64,000 nucleotides of DNA, taken from assembly GCF_011634775.1 (NCBI RefSeq), contig NZ_JAALXT010000003.1, positions 372,001-436,000 of the forward strand, given 5' to 3'. Under the pieces are notes generated by a model. It was given only the letters and a program-made list of their open reading frames with translations, was not told the DNA's origin and did no database searches. This DNA is from Thalassoroseus pseudoceratinae (lineage in GTDB: Bacteria > Planctomycetota > Planctomycetia > Planctomycetales > Planctomycetaceae). Both the position numbers and the translations under genes were made by a program. Positions 1 through 9,655 of this stretch are shown piece by piece; the stretch's first letter is position 1; every line of letters starts with the position of its first letter.

Positions 1-2
1 CG

Positions 3-1736
3 TTGACCCGCGAGTTCAAAATTGAACCCGAGTCCACGGAGTTCTTGACGGATGCGGGAATCGGATTCACTTGGCGACCGCATCGATCGAATGTCCGGAC
101 ATTCGGTCTGACATTCCCGGCAGGAATCGAGTTTCTTCCGACGAAGAAGTCGAACGAAGAAGAGTCGTCTGAGACTTCCGAGCCGAAACCCAAAAAGAAG
201 CCAGCCGAATCAAAGGACCGCCCCAAGAAACGAACGCGATTGCAACCGCCTAGCGATGCGCTCTCGTTAGAAGATCGTCTCTTCTATGTGTTGCAACCGC
301 CATTGGAAACGTGGTTGGCCGGTCAAGAATTGATCATGCCGTTCGAGCCGTTTCCCTACCAGTACGAAGGAATTGCTTGGTTGTTCAAACAACGATGTGC
401 GTTGTTGGCCGACGAGATGGGCCTCGGGAAAACCATGCAAACGATTACGGCGGTCCGTCTGTTATTACGGAGCGGCCAAGCTCGGCGGATCCTGTTGGTC
501 TGTCCCAAACCCCTAATGCCCAACTGGCAACGCGAATTTCAATTCTGGGCCAGCGAACTTCCGCTGACCGTCGTCGAGGGGAACAGTCGGCGTCGCATGC
601 TGATCTGGCAAATGCCCAGTGCGGGAATTTTCCTGATCAACTATGAAAGCTTTATCCGCGATTACGAATCGCTCCCAGAAGACGAACGGCCTCAGTTCGA
701 TTTGATGGTGCTTGACGAAGCCCAACGGATCAAGAACCGTGATAGCCGAACAGCGACCACAATCCGTTCGGTCAAACGTAAACGAAGTTGGGCATTGACG
801 GGAACGCCGATCGAGAATCGTCCCGAAGAACTGGCTGCGTTGTTCGAGTTTCTGAAAGTGGTCCCGCCGCGAGCCACACCGGACCTGCGACGACTCGGCC
901 AACTCTCCGAGGAGTATATCCTGCGTCGCACCAAAGACCTCGTGATGACGGACTTGCCGCCACGTCTGGACCGTGATGAACTCATTCCGCTCGCACCTGC
1001 ACAAGATTTCGCCTACAAAACCGCTGAGAAAGACGGTGTGATTCAGCTCAATGAAATGGGCGACGAAATTACCGTGCAACACGTGTTCGAGCTGGTCATG
1101 CGGCTCAAGCAGATCACGAATTACGATCCGTTAACAGGCGAGTCGAGCAAACTCGATCGGCTCGCGGCCGACATGGAAGAAATTTCCGCCAGTGGTGGCA
1201 AAGCGATTTTGTTTAGCCAATGGACGAAAACCATTGATTGGCTGAAAGATCGACTTGATGAGAAACTCGGTGATCAATGCGGAACGCTGGTCTATCATGG
1301 TGGCGTGCCGACGAAGAAACGCGAACCGATTTTGAAGCAGTTCAAAGAAGACCCCAACTCCAATCTGCTTCTCATGAGTTATGGCACGGGAGCGGTGGGG
1401 TTGAATCTGCAGTTCGCCGGTTACGTGTTCTTGTACGATCGGTGGTGGAATCCGGCCATTGAAGATCAGGCAATCAATCGGGCTCATCGCATTGGTTGTA
1501 CGGCGGCTCAGATCGTAGTCACGAAATTCATCTGTCAGAATACGATCGAAGAACGCATCGACAAGATCCTCCAAGAGAAGCGGGAACTATTCGCCCGCAT
1601 TCTTGGCGATGGCGATAATTCTGATGTTTCCCTGTCGTTGAATGCGTCGGAAATCTTCGGACTCTTTGACCTGAAGCGGCAATCGGGTTCGGATGTCGAG
1701 CGGATCGGACCGAAAGCCCCGAAACAAGCGGCGTAG
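3..1736 (+). CDS. SNF2-family DEAD/DEAH helicase (5' end at window edge)
   Basis: Swi2/Snf2 superfamily 2 ATPase. The first helicase lobe has Walker A in DEMGLGKT (about residues 137-144), a DEAQ Walker B box and the LTGTPIENR motif III. The second lobe ends in the arginine-finger motif RAHRIG. An acidic then lysine/proline-rich linker lies at about residues 48-80. The frame opens with TTG at base 3 and only two bases precede it, so the true start is probably upstream and the N terminus incomplete. SNF2 proteins translocate on DNA and remodel protein-DNA complexes; this one could act in transcription (RapA-like) or repair. Family is certain, specific role unknown. Confidence 0.93.
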   Translation: MTREFKIEPESTEFLTDAGIGFTWRPHRSNVRTFGLTFPAGIEFLPTKKSNEEESSETSEPKPKKKPAESKDRPKKRTRLQPPSDALSLEDRLFYVLQPPLETWLAGQELIMPFEPFPYQYEGIAWLFKQRCALLADEMGLGKTMQTITAVRLLLRSGQARRILLVCPKPLMPNWQREFQFWASELPLTVVEGNSRRRMLIWQMPSAGIFLINYESFIRDYESLPEDERPQFDLMVLDEAQRIKNRDSRTATTIRSVKRKRSWALTGTPIENRPEELAALFEFLKVVPPRATPDLRRLGQLSEEYILRRTKDLVMTDLPPRLDRDELIPLAPAQDFAYKTAEKDGVIQLNEMGDEITVQHVFELVMRLKQITNYDPLTGESSKLDRLAADMEEISASGGKAILFSQWTKTIDWLKDRLDEKLGDQCGTLVYHGGVPTKKREPILKQFKEDPNSNLLLMSYGTGAVGLNLQFAGYVFLYDRWWNPAIEDQAINRAHRIGCTAAQIVVTKFICQNTIEERIDKILQEKRELFARILGDGDNSDVSLSLNASEIFGLFDLKRQSGSDVERIGPKAPKQAA

Positions 1737-1897
1737 CGGCCATTGCCGTCGATTGCATCTGCCACGGAAACCGAAATCCCTCATTCACAATCTGCGGACC
1801 AAGAGCGAAGATGGATGGTGCCCGTCCCTATGATGTTTGCGTTGTTGCCACTATCTTGTTGAGTACTTCGGCACCGATGTGAATCAAGGCACCGCGA

Positions 1898-2119
1898 ATG
1901 ACGACACCAAATTCCTCAAGACGGAACGAGCGACTCAACCAGCTTGCACACGATGCGAACGCCAGTTTGCATGTGATCAATATGGCGTCTACACTTCTCA
2001 AGAGCTCGTCGGTCGATCAGGAGAAGTTCGCTTCGATCTGTGCTACGCTGGAAACCGAAAGTCGGAAAGCGGCGCAATTGGTCCAAGAACTTCTCGCTGC
2101 CGCCAAGGCCGACGATTAA
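1898..2119 (+). CDS. Stand-alone DHp/HisKA-like mini-protein
   Basis: A 73-residue protein starting at an ATG preceded by AAGG at good spacing. It reads as one two-helix dimerisation and histidine phosphotransfer unit: an H-box with LAHDANASLHVI at residues 17-28 resembles the LAHDFNNLLTVI of hybrid kinases, and the second helix (LETESRKAAQLVQELLAAAK) resembles the DHp helix that precedes the ATPase domain. No ATPase domain or membrane segment follows. It may be a phosphorelay intermediate or a dimerisation antagonist of kinases. A longer upstream frame of 96 residues overlaps in another phase and looks less protein-like. Homology is inferred from pattern only. Confidence 0.6.
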   Translation: MTTPNSSRRNERLNQLAHDANASLHVINMASTLLKSSSVDQEKFASICATLETESRKAAQLVQELLAAAKADD

Positions 2120-2136
2120 TTCGCTGAAGTTACGTC

Positions 2137-3165
2137 TTAGGAATTGACGTCCAACGGAAAACCATGTTGCTTGCGATGGTGGGGACCGTCGAAACGCTTG
2201 CTGGTTTTGAAGAGTTCGTGCCGTCCATCTCCGGCGACCGGTGCAACTTTCTGCAGAATGCGGTCGAGTTCGTCGTCAGTCAACGGCTTGAAATCCCGCC
2301 CGACTTTGATCGCCTGATCAAGATCACGCTGGTTGATGATACCCGTCACCAGTGATGCAATCGGCTGCGATAATGCATACTTCAGACACTCGGGCCCTGT
2401 GAGAACGCCTTCCTGAACCAGGATTCCGCTTCCGCCACCGAGACTCTTCATGCCAATGACGCCGACCCCTTTCTCCAAACACACCGGGACGACTTCTTTT
2501 GCGAAACTGCGGAAGTGCCAGTCGCAAGCATTGATCGGCATTTGAGCGCTCGCCCATGTATGGGGCTTTCCGAGCATTTTCAGGTGGATGCTCGGATCCT
2601 TGTGTCCTGTAAATCCGATGTGCCGAACTTTGCCGGCTTTTTGAGCCTCAATCGCGGCTTTGATTCCGCCCTTCTCGAAAACCCAGTCTGGGTCGTTGTC
2701 GTAGACCATTTCATGGAACTGCCAGAGATCGAGATGGTCGGTCTGCAATCGCTTGAGGCTCTCATCAAGATTCGCCATCGCGCCTTTGTAGTCGCGCTCA
2801 CAAATCTTCGTCATGAGAAAGACATCATCGCGTTTGCCGCCTTTCAAGGCTTTGCCCATCACTTCTTCACTGTAACCATTGTGGTAGTCCCAGGCGTTGT
2901 CGAAGAAGTTCAGACCGTTGTCGATCGCCTCGTGCATCAACTTGGTCGCGAATTCCTCGCCGTTGTCTTTGGCGGCTTGACCGATGTGCCAACCTCCCAG
3001 CGAAAGGATGGAGACGTTCTCGCCAGTGTTCCCGAGCGGACGTGTCGGAATGCCCCCTTCCCGTTGCTCCTGAGCAGCGAACAGCGTCTTTGCCAAACTG
3101 ACAGCCGCTCCCGCCACTACGCCGGTCTGCAAGAATTCTCTCCGAGTCGTCGGTTGGTCGGCCAT
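2137..3165 (-). CDS. Tat-exported aldo/keto reductase
   Basis: A 342-residue NAD(P)H-dependent oxidoreductase with a TIM-barrel fold. The N terminus is a twin-arginine signal (TTRREFLQTG, then a hydrophobic stretch to about residue 30), so the enzyme is predicted to be exported already folded. The catalytic tetrad is visible: Asp and Tyr in DNAWDYHNGYSE, Lys in LMTKI and His in QFHEM. It ends only a few bases from the convergent DHp-like gene. Tat-exported aldo/keto reductases are common in planctomycetes; the substrate cannot be told from sequence. Confidence 0.9.
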   Translation of the reverse strand: MADQPTTRREFLQTGVVAGAAVSLAKTLFAAQEQREGGIPTRPLGNTGENVSILSLGGWHIGQAAKDNGEEFATKLMHEAIDNGLNFFDNAWDYHNGYSEEVMGKALKGGKRDDVFLMTKICERDYKGAMANLDESLKRLQTDHLDLWQFHEMVYDNDPDWVFEKGGIKAAIEAQKAGKVRHIGFTGHKDPSIHLKMLGKPHTWASAQMPINACDWHFRSFAKEVVPVCLEKGVGVIGMKSLGGGSGILVQEGVLTGPECLKYALSQPIASLVTGIINQRDLDQAIKVGRDFKPLTDDELDRILQKVAPVAGDGRHELFKTSKRFDGPHHRKQHGFPLDVNS

Positions 3166-3454
3166 GTCGCGATCCTTTCATGCTCCAAGAGATTCGAAGT
3201 GCGGTCACATTTTACCAGCTTGGAGTTGGCATTGCGAATGGTGGGACTTGGTGTGAACGCGATTCTTGCCAGCTAGACACAACGATGAAGCCTGTCCTTG
3301 AAGCCAGTTTCGCGATCGTCAATCAGACAAATTGGATCCTTCGCGACCGGCTCAACTTGGGAAAGTTACGAAATGGTTCGGTATTTGCTTCTCGGGAAAT
3401 CTCTCAATAGGACCCAGCACCACACGACTGATGCGACCACAAACAGGAATCATC

Positions 3455-4573
3455 ATGGGCACAGAAACGGCCAAGTTATCGCTCGGAATTGAAGAAGAAT
3501 ATCAACTCGTCCATCCCGTTACGCGGGAACTCCGACCTCGGGCGAAGCGGGTGATGACCGAAAGTCATCCAGATCGGTCGGATGACATCCAACACGAGTT
3601 GCGTCTGTCGCAAATCGAGACCGCCTCGCAAATTTGTGACGGACTTGACGATGTTCGTCGAGAATTGGTCCGGCTCCGTACGGAGACTGTCGTCGCTACG
3701 GAACACGCCGATGCCCATTTGGTCGCAGCAGGGACGCACCCGTTTTCCCACTGGGAAGAGCAACCCTTCACACCGCAAAAACGTTACGGCAAGCTTGCCG
3801 ATGACTTCCAACAACTGGCACGGGAACAAGTCATTTTTGGATGCCATGTGCATGTCGGTTCGAGTGATCGGGAAATGTCCGTTCAAATTCTGAATCGTTC
3901 CCGCGAATGGTTGGGCAGTTTACTTGCGTTGTCGGCGAGTTCGCCTTTCTGGTTGAGCGAGGATACCGGATACGCGAGTTTCCGAACCAATATTTGGATT
4001 CGCTGGCCATTGGCTGGCCCGCCATACAGTTTCTCGTCTCATTCGGAATACCGACAGGTCGTGCAGTCGCTCGTAGATGCCGAAGTCATTGAAGACGAAA
4101 CCAAAGTCTATTGGGACATTCGAATTCCCGCACGATTGCCAACTGTCGAGTTCCGAATTGCCGATGTGTGCACGACCATCGACGAAGCCGTCATGATCGC
4201 CGGTTTGATTCAGGGGTTGGCACGAACGGCTGTCCGAGAGGTGGAAGCGGACATGCCGTCACGGGACGCTCGTCCGGAAATCGTCCGAACGGCTCACTGG
4301 CATGCCGCACGGTACGGGCTCTCGAAAACGCTTGTGGATGTTCGTTCGGCAAAAGCGATTCCCGCAGAGAAGCACATCGAACAGTTCCTCGAAGAACTCC
4401 GACCTGCGTTGGAAGAGCTTGGGACTTGGAGTGAAGTCTCTCGACTGGTGCATCAAACTCTCGCCAACGGCAACAGTGCCATGCGTCAGCGAAAAGTCTA
4501 TGAAAAGACTCACCGCTTTGAAGACGTGATTGATCATCTCGTCGAGGAAACACGGCTAGGAATCGACGATTAG
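3455..4573 (+). CDS. YbdK-type carboxylate-amine ligase (glutamate-cysteine ligase 2 family)
   Basis: ATP-dependent carboxylate-amine ligase of the YbdK/GCS2 family. With the start at this ATG (preceded by AGGA) the protein is 372 residues, the same length as E. coli YbdK, and begins with the family signature LGIEEEYQLV. Other conserved blocks include FGCHVHVG, the DIRIPARLPTVEFRIADVC region and a C-terminal helical part. The frame stays open 123 bases further upstream, but that stretch has no family similarity. In vitro the family shows weak gamma-glutamylcysteine synthetase activity; the physiological role is unsettled. Confidence 0.88.
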   Translation: MGTETAKLSLGIEEEYQLVHPVTRELRPRAKRVMTESHPDRSDDIQHELRLSQIETASQICDGLDDVRRELVRLRTETVVATEHADAHLVAAGTHPFSHWEEQPFTPQKRYGKLADDFQQLAREQVIFGCHVHVGSSDREMSVQILNRSREWLGSLLALSASSPFWLSEDTGYASFRTNIWIRWPLAGPPYSFSSHSEYRQVVQSLVDAEVIEDETKVYWDIRIPARLPTVEFRIADVCTTIDEAVMIAGLIQGLARTAVREVEADMPSRDARPEIVRTAHWHAARYGLSKTLVDVRSAKAIPAEKHIEQFLEELRPALEELGTWSEVSRLVHQTLANGNSAMRQRKVYEKTHRFEDVIDHLVEETRLGIDD

Positions 4574-5156
4574 TGACCAGCGTTGGAGGTCACAACTGAG
4601 TTCCTGTGTCTTCGTGCGTTTCCTACCTGGCAACGGATTTTACCGAGTCATGACCATTGCTCTTGGTATGGATCCGAGACGAAATTCAGAGGCACTCATG
4701 ACCGTTCAACCGAGCTTGCGACGGTTGCGGAAGGCCGATGAATTCTTGAGCCGAATGGCGTTTTCGATAAATCAACACTTTCCATTCCGTGATGACAATG
4801 CCACAATGTTAGCGGAGAGTATGGACAAGGCTTCCGATTCGAAAACTTGCGTTTTGAGTTCGGCACGATGCCGACAGCGCGGCCCTTCGAATGAGTCGAC
4901 TTTGAACATTCGAAGCAGTCGCACTTCGGCGGAGGCCAATGAGTCGTATAGGACTTGGATGGTTGATGATGCTGAAACCACAACTCTCATCACAACTAAA
5001 ACCATTTCACCAACTAACCACTGGATCGGCGCTCAAACCAATCAGGTGGTTTGCAGTAAAACTCATGGCCGGCTGTTCTCACGTGCCATTCAAATTTCAT
5101 TGATTGGAGTAAAGTTTCCGATTGCCTCGCCTTTTCTCTCGGATTGACAACCAATT
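4574..5156. other. Non-coding gap between ybdK-like gene and korA
   Basis: About 580 bases with no convincing gene. A 177-codon frame on the + strand has low-complexity Ser/Thr/Arg content and no domain, and antisense frames are no better. A small 6-bp dyad (GTGACC...GGTCAC, 4573-4593) follows the ybdK-like stop but has no T tract. The gap probably carries the korA promoter. Confidence 0.5.
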
Positions 5157-5215
5157 CGATCACGTTTCTTGTGATCGACTCTTTGAAACCGAACCACCAC
5201 AACGGTTCGAAGAGT
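5157..5215 (+). promoter_or_regulatory. Two adjacent hairpins in the korA leader
   Basis: Dyad 1 (5157-5177) is CGATCAC, a 7-base loop, GTGATCG: a perfect 7-bp stem. Dyad 2 (5178-5215) starts at the next base: ACTCTT and CGAACC pair with GGTTCG and AAGAGT, leaving an asymmetric 6-base bulge. Together they end 21 bases before the korA ATG, just ahead of its Shine-Dalgarno GAGGAGG. They could be a structured mRNA leader or, for dyad 1, a protein operator. The pairing is seen directly; the function is inferred. Confidence 0.45.
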
Positions 5216-5236
5216 ACCATCCGAGGAGGTACATTC

Positions 5237-7126
5237 ATGGCATCGATCGACGAAATCGCACCCGAGACCGATTCACCGTTTGACGGAAAGCCGGTCGAGC
5301 AACTCGACCAGGTCGTCATTCGTTTTTGCGGTGACAGTGGCGATGGAATGCAACTTGTAGGGACGCAGTTCACGAACGTCTCCGCCGTCTTCGGAAATGA
5401 CGTCAGTACGTTTCCTGATTTTCCCGCCGAAATTCGGGCTCCCGCCGGAACTCTTAGCGGTGTCAGCGGATTCCAACTGCACTTCTCCAGTCACGATATT
5501 TTCACCCCCGGCGATGCGGTCGACACGCTTGTCGCTATGAACCCCGCGGCTCTCAAAGCGAACGTTGCGGATCTTAAACGCGGCGGTTTGTTGATCGTCA
5601 ACGAAGATTCCTACGACCAAAAAAACGTCGAGAAAGCCGGTTACGCGTCGAACCCACTCGACGACGAAATCGCTCTGCAAGGGTTTCAAGTTCATCGCGT
5701 GCCGATGACTCGCCTGACACGTGATGCGGTTGATGGATTAGGACTTTCCCCGAAAGAAGCCGAACGCTGCAAGAACTTCTTCGCATTGGGGTTGGTCTAC
5801 TGGCTGTACGGTCGCGATGCCACACCGACACGGGAATGGGTCGAAAAGAAATTCGCCCGCACACCGTCGCTCATCGAAGCGAACCTCAACGCTCTCAAGG
5901 CGGGAAGCGTATATGGCGAAGTGACTGAGTCCTTCGCGACGCACTTCCAAGTTCCACCGGCGGAACTTCCCCCAGGCACCTATCGAAAAATTACGGGCAA
6001 CGAGGCCCTCGCCGTCGGAATGGCAACGGCAGCGAAACTCGCGAACGCCGAATTGCTGTACTCGGGTTACCCCATCACCCCGGCAAGTGACATTCTCCAT
6101 GAATTGTCAAAGCTGAAACATTTCGGCGTGCGAACCTTTCAAGCGGAAGACGAAATCGCGGCCATGTCCGCGACGGTCGGGGCGGCGTTCGGTGGTGTGC
6201 TTGCGGTGACGGCGAGCAGCGGTCCTGGCATTTGCCTCAAAGGTGAGGCCATGGGGCTGGGCATGATCACGGAATTGCCGATGGTCATTATCGATGTTCA
6301 ACGCGGCGGTCCGAGTACGGGGCTGCCGACGAAGACCGAACAATCCGATTTGCTGATGGCGATGTTCGGACGCAACGGCGAAAGCCCATTACCGATCGTC
6401 GCACCTGCTACACCCGGCGATTGTTTCTTTATGATGCAGGAGGCTCTAAGAATTGCCATCGAGTTCATGGTGCCGGTGATTCTGCTTTCCGACGGCTATG
6501 TCGCCAATGGTGCCGAACCGTGGAGAATCCCCGAACTGAGTGATCTCAAACCGCTCCGGAAACGCCATCCGCAACCATTGACGAATGGGCAAGCTGAAAA
6601 AGGCTTCCACGCCTACGAACGAGACGAACGTTTGGTTCGACCATGGGCCAAGCCGGGCACCACAGGATTGGAACACCGGATCGGTGGATTGGAGAAATCC
6701 GACGGGAGTGGCAACGTCGATTACGACCCCGACAATCACGCTCACATGACCGCGACGCGGGCGGAAAAGGTTGCCGGCATTGCAGATCATATCCCCGAAC
6801 AAGACGTCGAAGGCCCCGATCATGGCAAGGTTCTTGTTGTGAGTTGGGGAGGGACTTACGGAGCCGTTCGCACGGCGGTTCGTCAATTGATTCGAGAAGG
6901 CGAAGCGGTCGCTCACGCCCACTTACGGTATCTCAATCCCTTCCCGAGAAACTTGGAATCGCTGTTCTCACAGTATGATCGGATCTTGGTTCCCGAACTT
7001 AACAACGGCCAACTGAGTGTCCTGCTCCGGTCGCAATTTTTGACCGAGACTGTGGGGCTAAACAAGATTCAAGGCAAGCCGTTCCTTGTTCAAGAAGTTG
7101 TCAAATCCATTCGAGAATTGCTTTAG
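5237..7126 (+). CDS. korA: 2-oxoacid:ferredoxin oxidoreductase, fused gamma-alpha subunit
   Basis: Catalyses, with the beta subunit, the ferredoxin-linked oxidative decarboxylation of a 2-oxoacid, probably 2-oxoglutarate to succinyl-CoA, or the reverse reaction. The start at this ATG is set by a strong GAGGAGGT; the open frame extends 93 bases upstream without similarity. The 629-residue protein has a gamma domain first ([20 protein letters not shown], about residues 20-200), then the alpha pyrimidine-binding domain ([31 protein letters not shown]) and a C-terminal transketolase-like part. The gamma-alpha fusion is the KorA layout. korB follows after a 168-base gap containing two hairpins. 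Confidence 0.92.
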   Translation: MASIDEIAPETDSPFDGKPVEQLDQVVIRFCGDSGDGMQLVGTQFTNVSAVFGNDVSTFPDFPAEIRAPAGTLSGVSGFQLHFSSHDIFTPGDAVDTLVAMNPAALKANVADLKRGGLLIVNEDSYDQKNVEKAGYASNPLDDEIALQGFQVHRVPMTRLTRDAVDGLGLSPKEAERCKNFFALGLVYWLYGRDATPTREWVEKKFARTPSLIEANLNALKAGSVYGEVTESFATHFQVPPAELPPGTYRKITGNEALAVGMATAAKLANAELLYSGYPITPASDILHELSKLKHFGVRTFQAEDEIAAMSATVGAAFGGVLAVTASSGPGICLKGEAMGLGMITELPMVIIDVQRGGPSTGLPTKTEQSDLLMAMFGRNGESPLPIVAPATPGDCFFMMQEALRIAIEFMVPVILLSDGYVANGAEPWRIPELSDLKPLRKRHPQPLTNGQAEKGFHAYERDERLVRPWAKPGTTGLEHRIGGLEKSDGSGNVDYDPDNHAHMTATRAEKVAGIADHIPEQDVEGPDHGKVLVVSWGGTYGAVRTAVRQLIREGEAVAHAHLRYLNPFPRNLESLFSQYDRILVPELNNGQLSVLLRSQFLTETVGLNKIQGKPFLVQEVVKSIRELL

Positions 7127-7149
7127 GCCCTATCCGGTCTTTGATACTC

Positions 7150-7246
7150 GTGGTGGACGAGGAACGTCGTTGTTTCCTGTCTACCACAAGTCGGAACCCG
7201 CTTCGCTCATCAGGCAACCATTCCAGTGACCGCATCAGTCGGTCAC
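7150..7246 (+). promoter_or_regulatory. Two hairpins in the korA-korB gap
   Basis: At 7150-7187, GTGGTGGAC pairs with GTCTACCAC (one G-U) and an inner AGGAA pairs with TTCCT. At 7226-7246, GTGACCG and CGGTCAC form a perfect 7-bp stem around a 7-base loop, the same 7-7-7 geometry as the first dyad in the korA leader. Neither has a following T tract, so they look like intercistronic mRNA structures rather than terminators. Confidence 0.4.
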
Positions 7247-7294
7247 ATCCAACCGAAACTTACAATTCAAGCGCTCAAATAGGGAACCGTAGCT

Positions 7295-8314
7295 ATGTCG
7301 ACCGAGCTTCCCGTCCTCACGGACAAAGATTTCGCCAGCGATCAAGAAGTCCGCTGGTGTCCGCGTTGTGGTGATTACTCGATTCTCAAACAAATGCAAA
7401 AAGTCCTCCCCGGATTGGGAATTCCGAAGGAAAACTTTGTGTTTGTCTCGGGAATTGGTTGTTCCAGCCGATTCCCTTACTACATGAACACCTACGGTTT
7501 CCACAGCATCCACGGACGCGCTCCCGCGATTGCAACAGGCGTCAAACTGGCCAATCCCGATTTGCAAGTGTGGGTGATTACCGGCGACGGAGATTCCTTG
7601 TCGATCGGTGGCAACCACCTCATGCATGCGATTCGTCGGAATGTCGATCTGAAAATTATCCTATTCAACAATCAGATCTACGGCCTGACCAAAGGACAGT
7701 ATTCGCCCACCAGCCCCACAGGTTCCCGCACGAAAAGCACTCCGTATGGTTCGCTCGATACGCCTTTGAACCCGCTGTGTGTGGCGATCGGTTCTGAAGC
7801 CTCGTTCGTCGCACGGTCGGTCGATGTGGACATCAAACATTTGCAAGCGACACTCAAACGGGCGGCGGAACACAAGGGGACCGCATTCGTCGAGGTCTAC
7901 CAAGACTGCAACGTGTTCAACTCGGGGGCATTCAAATATGCGCAGAGCAAGGCCGAGAAAGCGGACAACGTGGTCGTTTTGGAACAGGGACGTCCGCTGA
8001 TTTTCGGCAAGAACCGAGACAAAGGAATCCGAGTCACCGGTTTGTTGACGCCCGAGGTTGTGACACTCGGCGACAACATCCGCGAGGATGATCTTCTCTT
8101 CCACGACGAGAAAGCCGAGGAACCGAGCTTGGCGTTCATGTTGGCACGGATGCGTCGTCCGGAATTCCCGGAGCCAATCGGTGTCTTCCGTTGTATCGAC
8201 CGCCCGACTTATAATGAGGCCGTTGAAGATCAAGTCACGATGGCGGTTGAGAAAGAAGGCGAGGGCGACATCGAAGCCCTGTTCCGCAAAGGCGATACAT
8301 GGGAAGTTCAATAA
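7295..8314 (+). CDS. korB: 2-oxoacid:ferredoxin oxidoreductase beta subunit
   Basis: Thiamine diphosphate-binding catalytic subunit, 339 residues. The TPP motif is GDGDSLSIGGNHLMHAIRRN followed by FNNQIYGLTKGQYSPTS. Cysteines for the single 4Fe-4S cluster are in CPRCG near the N terminus and in SGIGCSSRFPYYM. It partners with the fused gamma-alpha subunit upstream to pass electrons to ferredoxin. The last 16 bases overlap the next gene, which implies translational coupling. Confidence 0.93.
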   Translation: MSTELPVLTDKDFASDQEVRWCPRCGDYSILKQMQKVLPGLGIPKENFVFVSGIGCSSRFPYYMNTYGFHSIHGRAPAIATGVKLANPDLQVWVITGDGDSLSIGGNHLMHAIRRNVDLKIILFNNQIYGLTKGQYSPTSPTGSRTKSTPYGSLDTPLNPLCVAIGSEASFVARSVDVDIKHLQATLKRAAEHKGTAFVEVYQDCNVFNSGAFKYAQSKAEKADNVVVLEQGRPLIFGKNRDKGIRVTGLLTPEVVTLGDNIREDDLLFHDEKAEEPSLAFMLARMRRPEFPEPIGVFRCIDRPTYNEAVEDQVTMAVEKEGEGDIEALFRKGDTWEVQ

Positions 8315-9096
8315 ATGGCAGCACCATTGTTGTCATCGGGCCGCCAAACGATCTGGAAATGGCCGAGTTGTTGACAGCGCTCGAAAGTGAGTGTCCAGAC
8401 CATTCCGTTCTTGCGTATTCATGTCTCCGAGATGCTATTGATGGGTTCGAGAAGGATGGCGTGGTCTGTGATTTAGGACTCGTACTGCATACGGTGCCGG
8501 GGGAGCATCAATCAATCGAGGTCTTGCACCTGCTCTCGACGGCACCGCTCACTCGCTGGTTGGTCGTTAACGGGGTCTGGTGTGAATCCGTCGCTCGTAC
8601 GGAAACCACCTGGCCATTGGCGTTCCAAGTTCCGCTTCGGTTGTTGCACTCTCGCCTAGCGAGCGAATTGGCAGTCATCGCTGGGGAGAAGACTGCATTG
8701 GCCGCGACGGCCGGACGTGACGAAGCCTTCGAATTCAATGTTCCTGCAGTTCCGATCGAAGGCTGCACGCGACGGGTGGCCGTGCGAAGTCCTGATCCGG
8801 CCATGGCGAACTCGCTGTCGGACCTGCTAGCCCAGCGAGGGGCCGAAGTTGTTGGCTCCGTCACGGAAGCCGATGCAATGGTGGTGGATGTGGACAACGG
8901 AGGTGATCGGATTCCTACGGAACTTCAAGACCGTCCGTCGAGGATTCCGGTGATCGGTGTGCAGTCGATGACGACATTCGAACGGACTCAGGAGTTGAAA
9001 GCGAAAGGTTTCGCCGCTGTTGTCCCGAAACTAGCGATGGATCATCGACTACTCGAAGTAATTCTGGCTGTGACGCAAAAGCCTACTTTGACATAA
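8299..9096 (+). CDS. Tandem receiver-like protein coupled to korB
   Basis: A 265-residue protein whose ATG lies inside korB (AAAGG at suitable spacing), so it is probably translated by coupling. I see two alpha/beta receiver-like halves. The first, residues 8-125, starts IVVIGPPNDLEMAELL. The second, residues 145-262, starts VAVRSPDPAMANSLSDLLAQRGAEVV, has a candidate phospho-Asp in ADAMVVDVDN, and ends GFAAVVPKL where receivers place their conserved Lys. The usual acidic pair is reduced. No output domain is present. No characterised homologue comes to mind; the receiver call is by fold pattern. The last 14 bases overlap the convergent gene. Confidence 0.6.
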   Translation: MGSSINGSTIVVIGPPNDLEMAELLTALESECPDHSVLAYSCLRDAIDGFEKDGVVCDLGLVLHTVPGEHQSIEVLHLLSTAPLTRWLVVNGVWCESVARTETTWPLAFQVPLRLLHSRLASELAVIAGEKTALAATAGRDEAFEFNVPAVPIEGCTRRVAVRSPDPAMANSLSDLLAQRGAEVVGSVTEADAMVVDVDNGGDRIPTELQDRPSRIPVIGVQSMTTFERTQELKAKGFAAVVPKLAMDHRLLEVILAVTQKPTLT

Positions 9097-9406
9097 CCGC
9101 GCCGGTGCCCGAACAGGTTTGACATTCTTCGATGATGTTCAAACCGACGTAGCTTCCACTGCCGCCACAATCAGGGCATTCGCTAGGTTTAGCGGACGTG
9201 TAAACGATGAACTCCAGGTGTCCATCGTGACACGCGGAAGAGTCGATCACGATGTCACGGGCCGGTTCACGACGGTCACGCGTTCGATACAAAAGCCGTC
9301 GGACAGCTTCGCCTTGCGAACGGCCGATCTGAATATCTTCGGGCGTCTCGGAGAACCAAGCCGTCCACAAACCACCAAGATCACGTTCGACAATGATCCG
9401 GTTCAT
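9083..9406 (-). CDS. Small HicB-like protein with DnaJ-type zinc motif
   Basis: A 107-residue protein. The ATG at 9406 is chosen over a TTG six bases upstream because GGGAG sits at the right distance. The N-terminal 45 residues (VERDLGGLWTAWFSETPE, then an EAVRRLL helix) resemble the small alpha/beta fold of HicB-like proteins. The C terminus has two CxxCxGxG units, CPDCGGSG and CQTCSGTG, enough to make one zinc site as in the DnaJ cysteine-rich domain. No toxin partner gene is adjacent. Possible roles are RNA or protein binding; function unknown. Confidence 0.7.
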   Translation of the reverse strand: MNRIIVERDLGGLWTAWFSETPEDIQIGRSQGEAVRRLLYRTRDRREPARDIVIDSSACHDGHLEFIVYTSAKPSECPDCGGSGSYVGLNIIEECQTCSGTGAVMSK

Positions 9407-9655
9407 TATCAAGCTCCCGTCCGGGAAAGAGACTTCGTCCGATTATACGAATTTCCGAGGGAAGGGAAATCGGACCGGCGAAATTTCTCGATTCGGCGAG
9501 CCTGCTGCCGACGAACTTTCGTCATTATTTTAAAGAATGATTCACAAAGGCCGTCGAACCATTGTCGATCGCTTTTACAGTTTCGTACATTGACGTGATC
9601 CACTTTGCCGTTGCTTCTCGCCGGCCATTCCCTTCAAGCCTTCCGAGATTTTCTT

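Noticed and set aside
2515-3276. A 253-codon frame antisense to the aldo/keto reductase
   Set aside because: Fully overlaps a gene with an intact catalytic tetrad and Tat signal; no domain in the antisense frame.
4573-4593. GTGACC/GGTCAC dyad as terminator of the ybdK-like gene
   Set aside because: Six-base stem, nine-base loop and no T tract.
4614-5147. A 177-codon + strand frame between ybdK-like gene and korA
   Set aside because: Composition is Ser/Thr/Arg-rich with no hydrophobic core, no ribosome site, and it ends in the korA leader hairpins region; no protein family visible.
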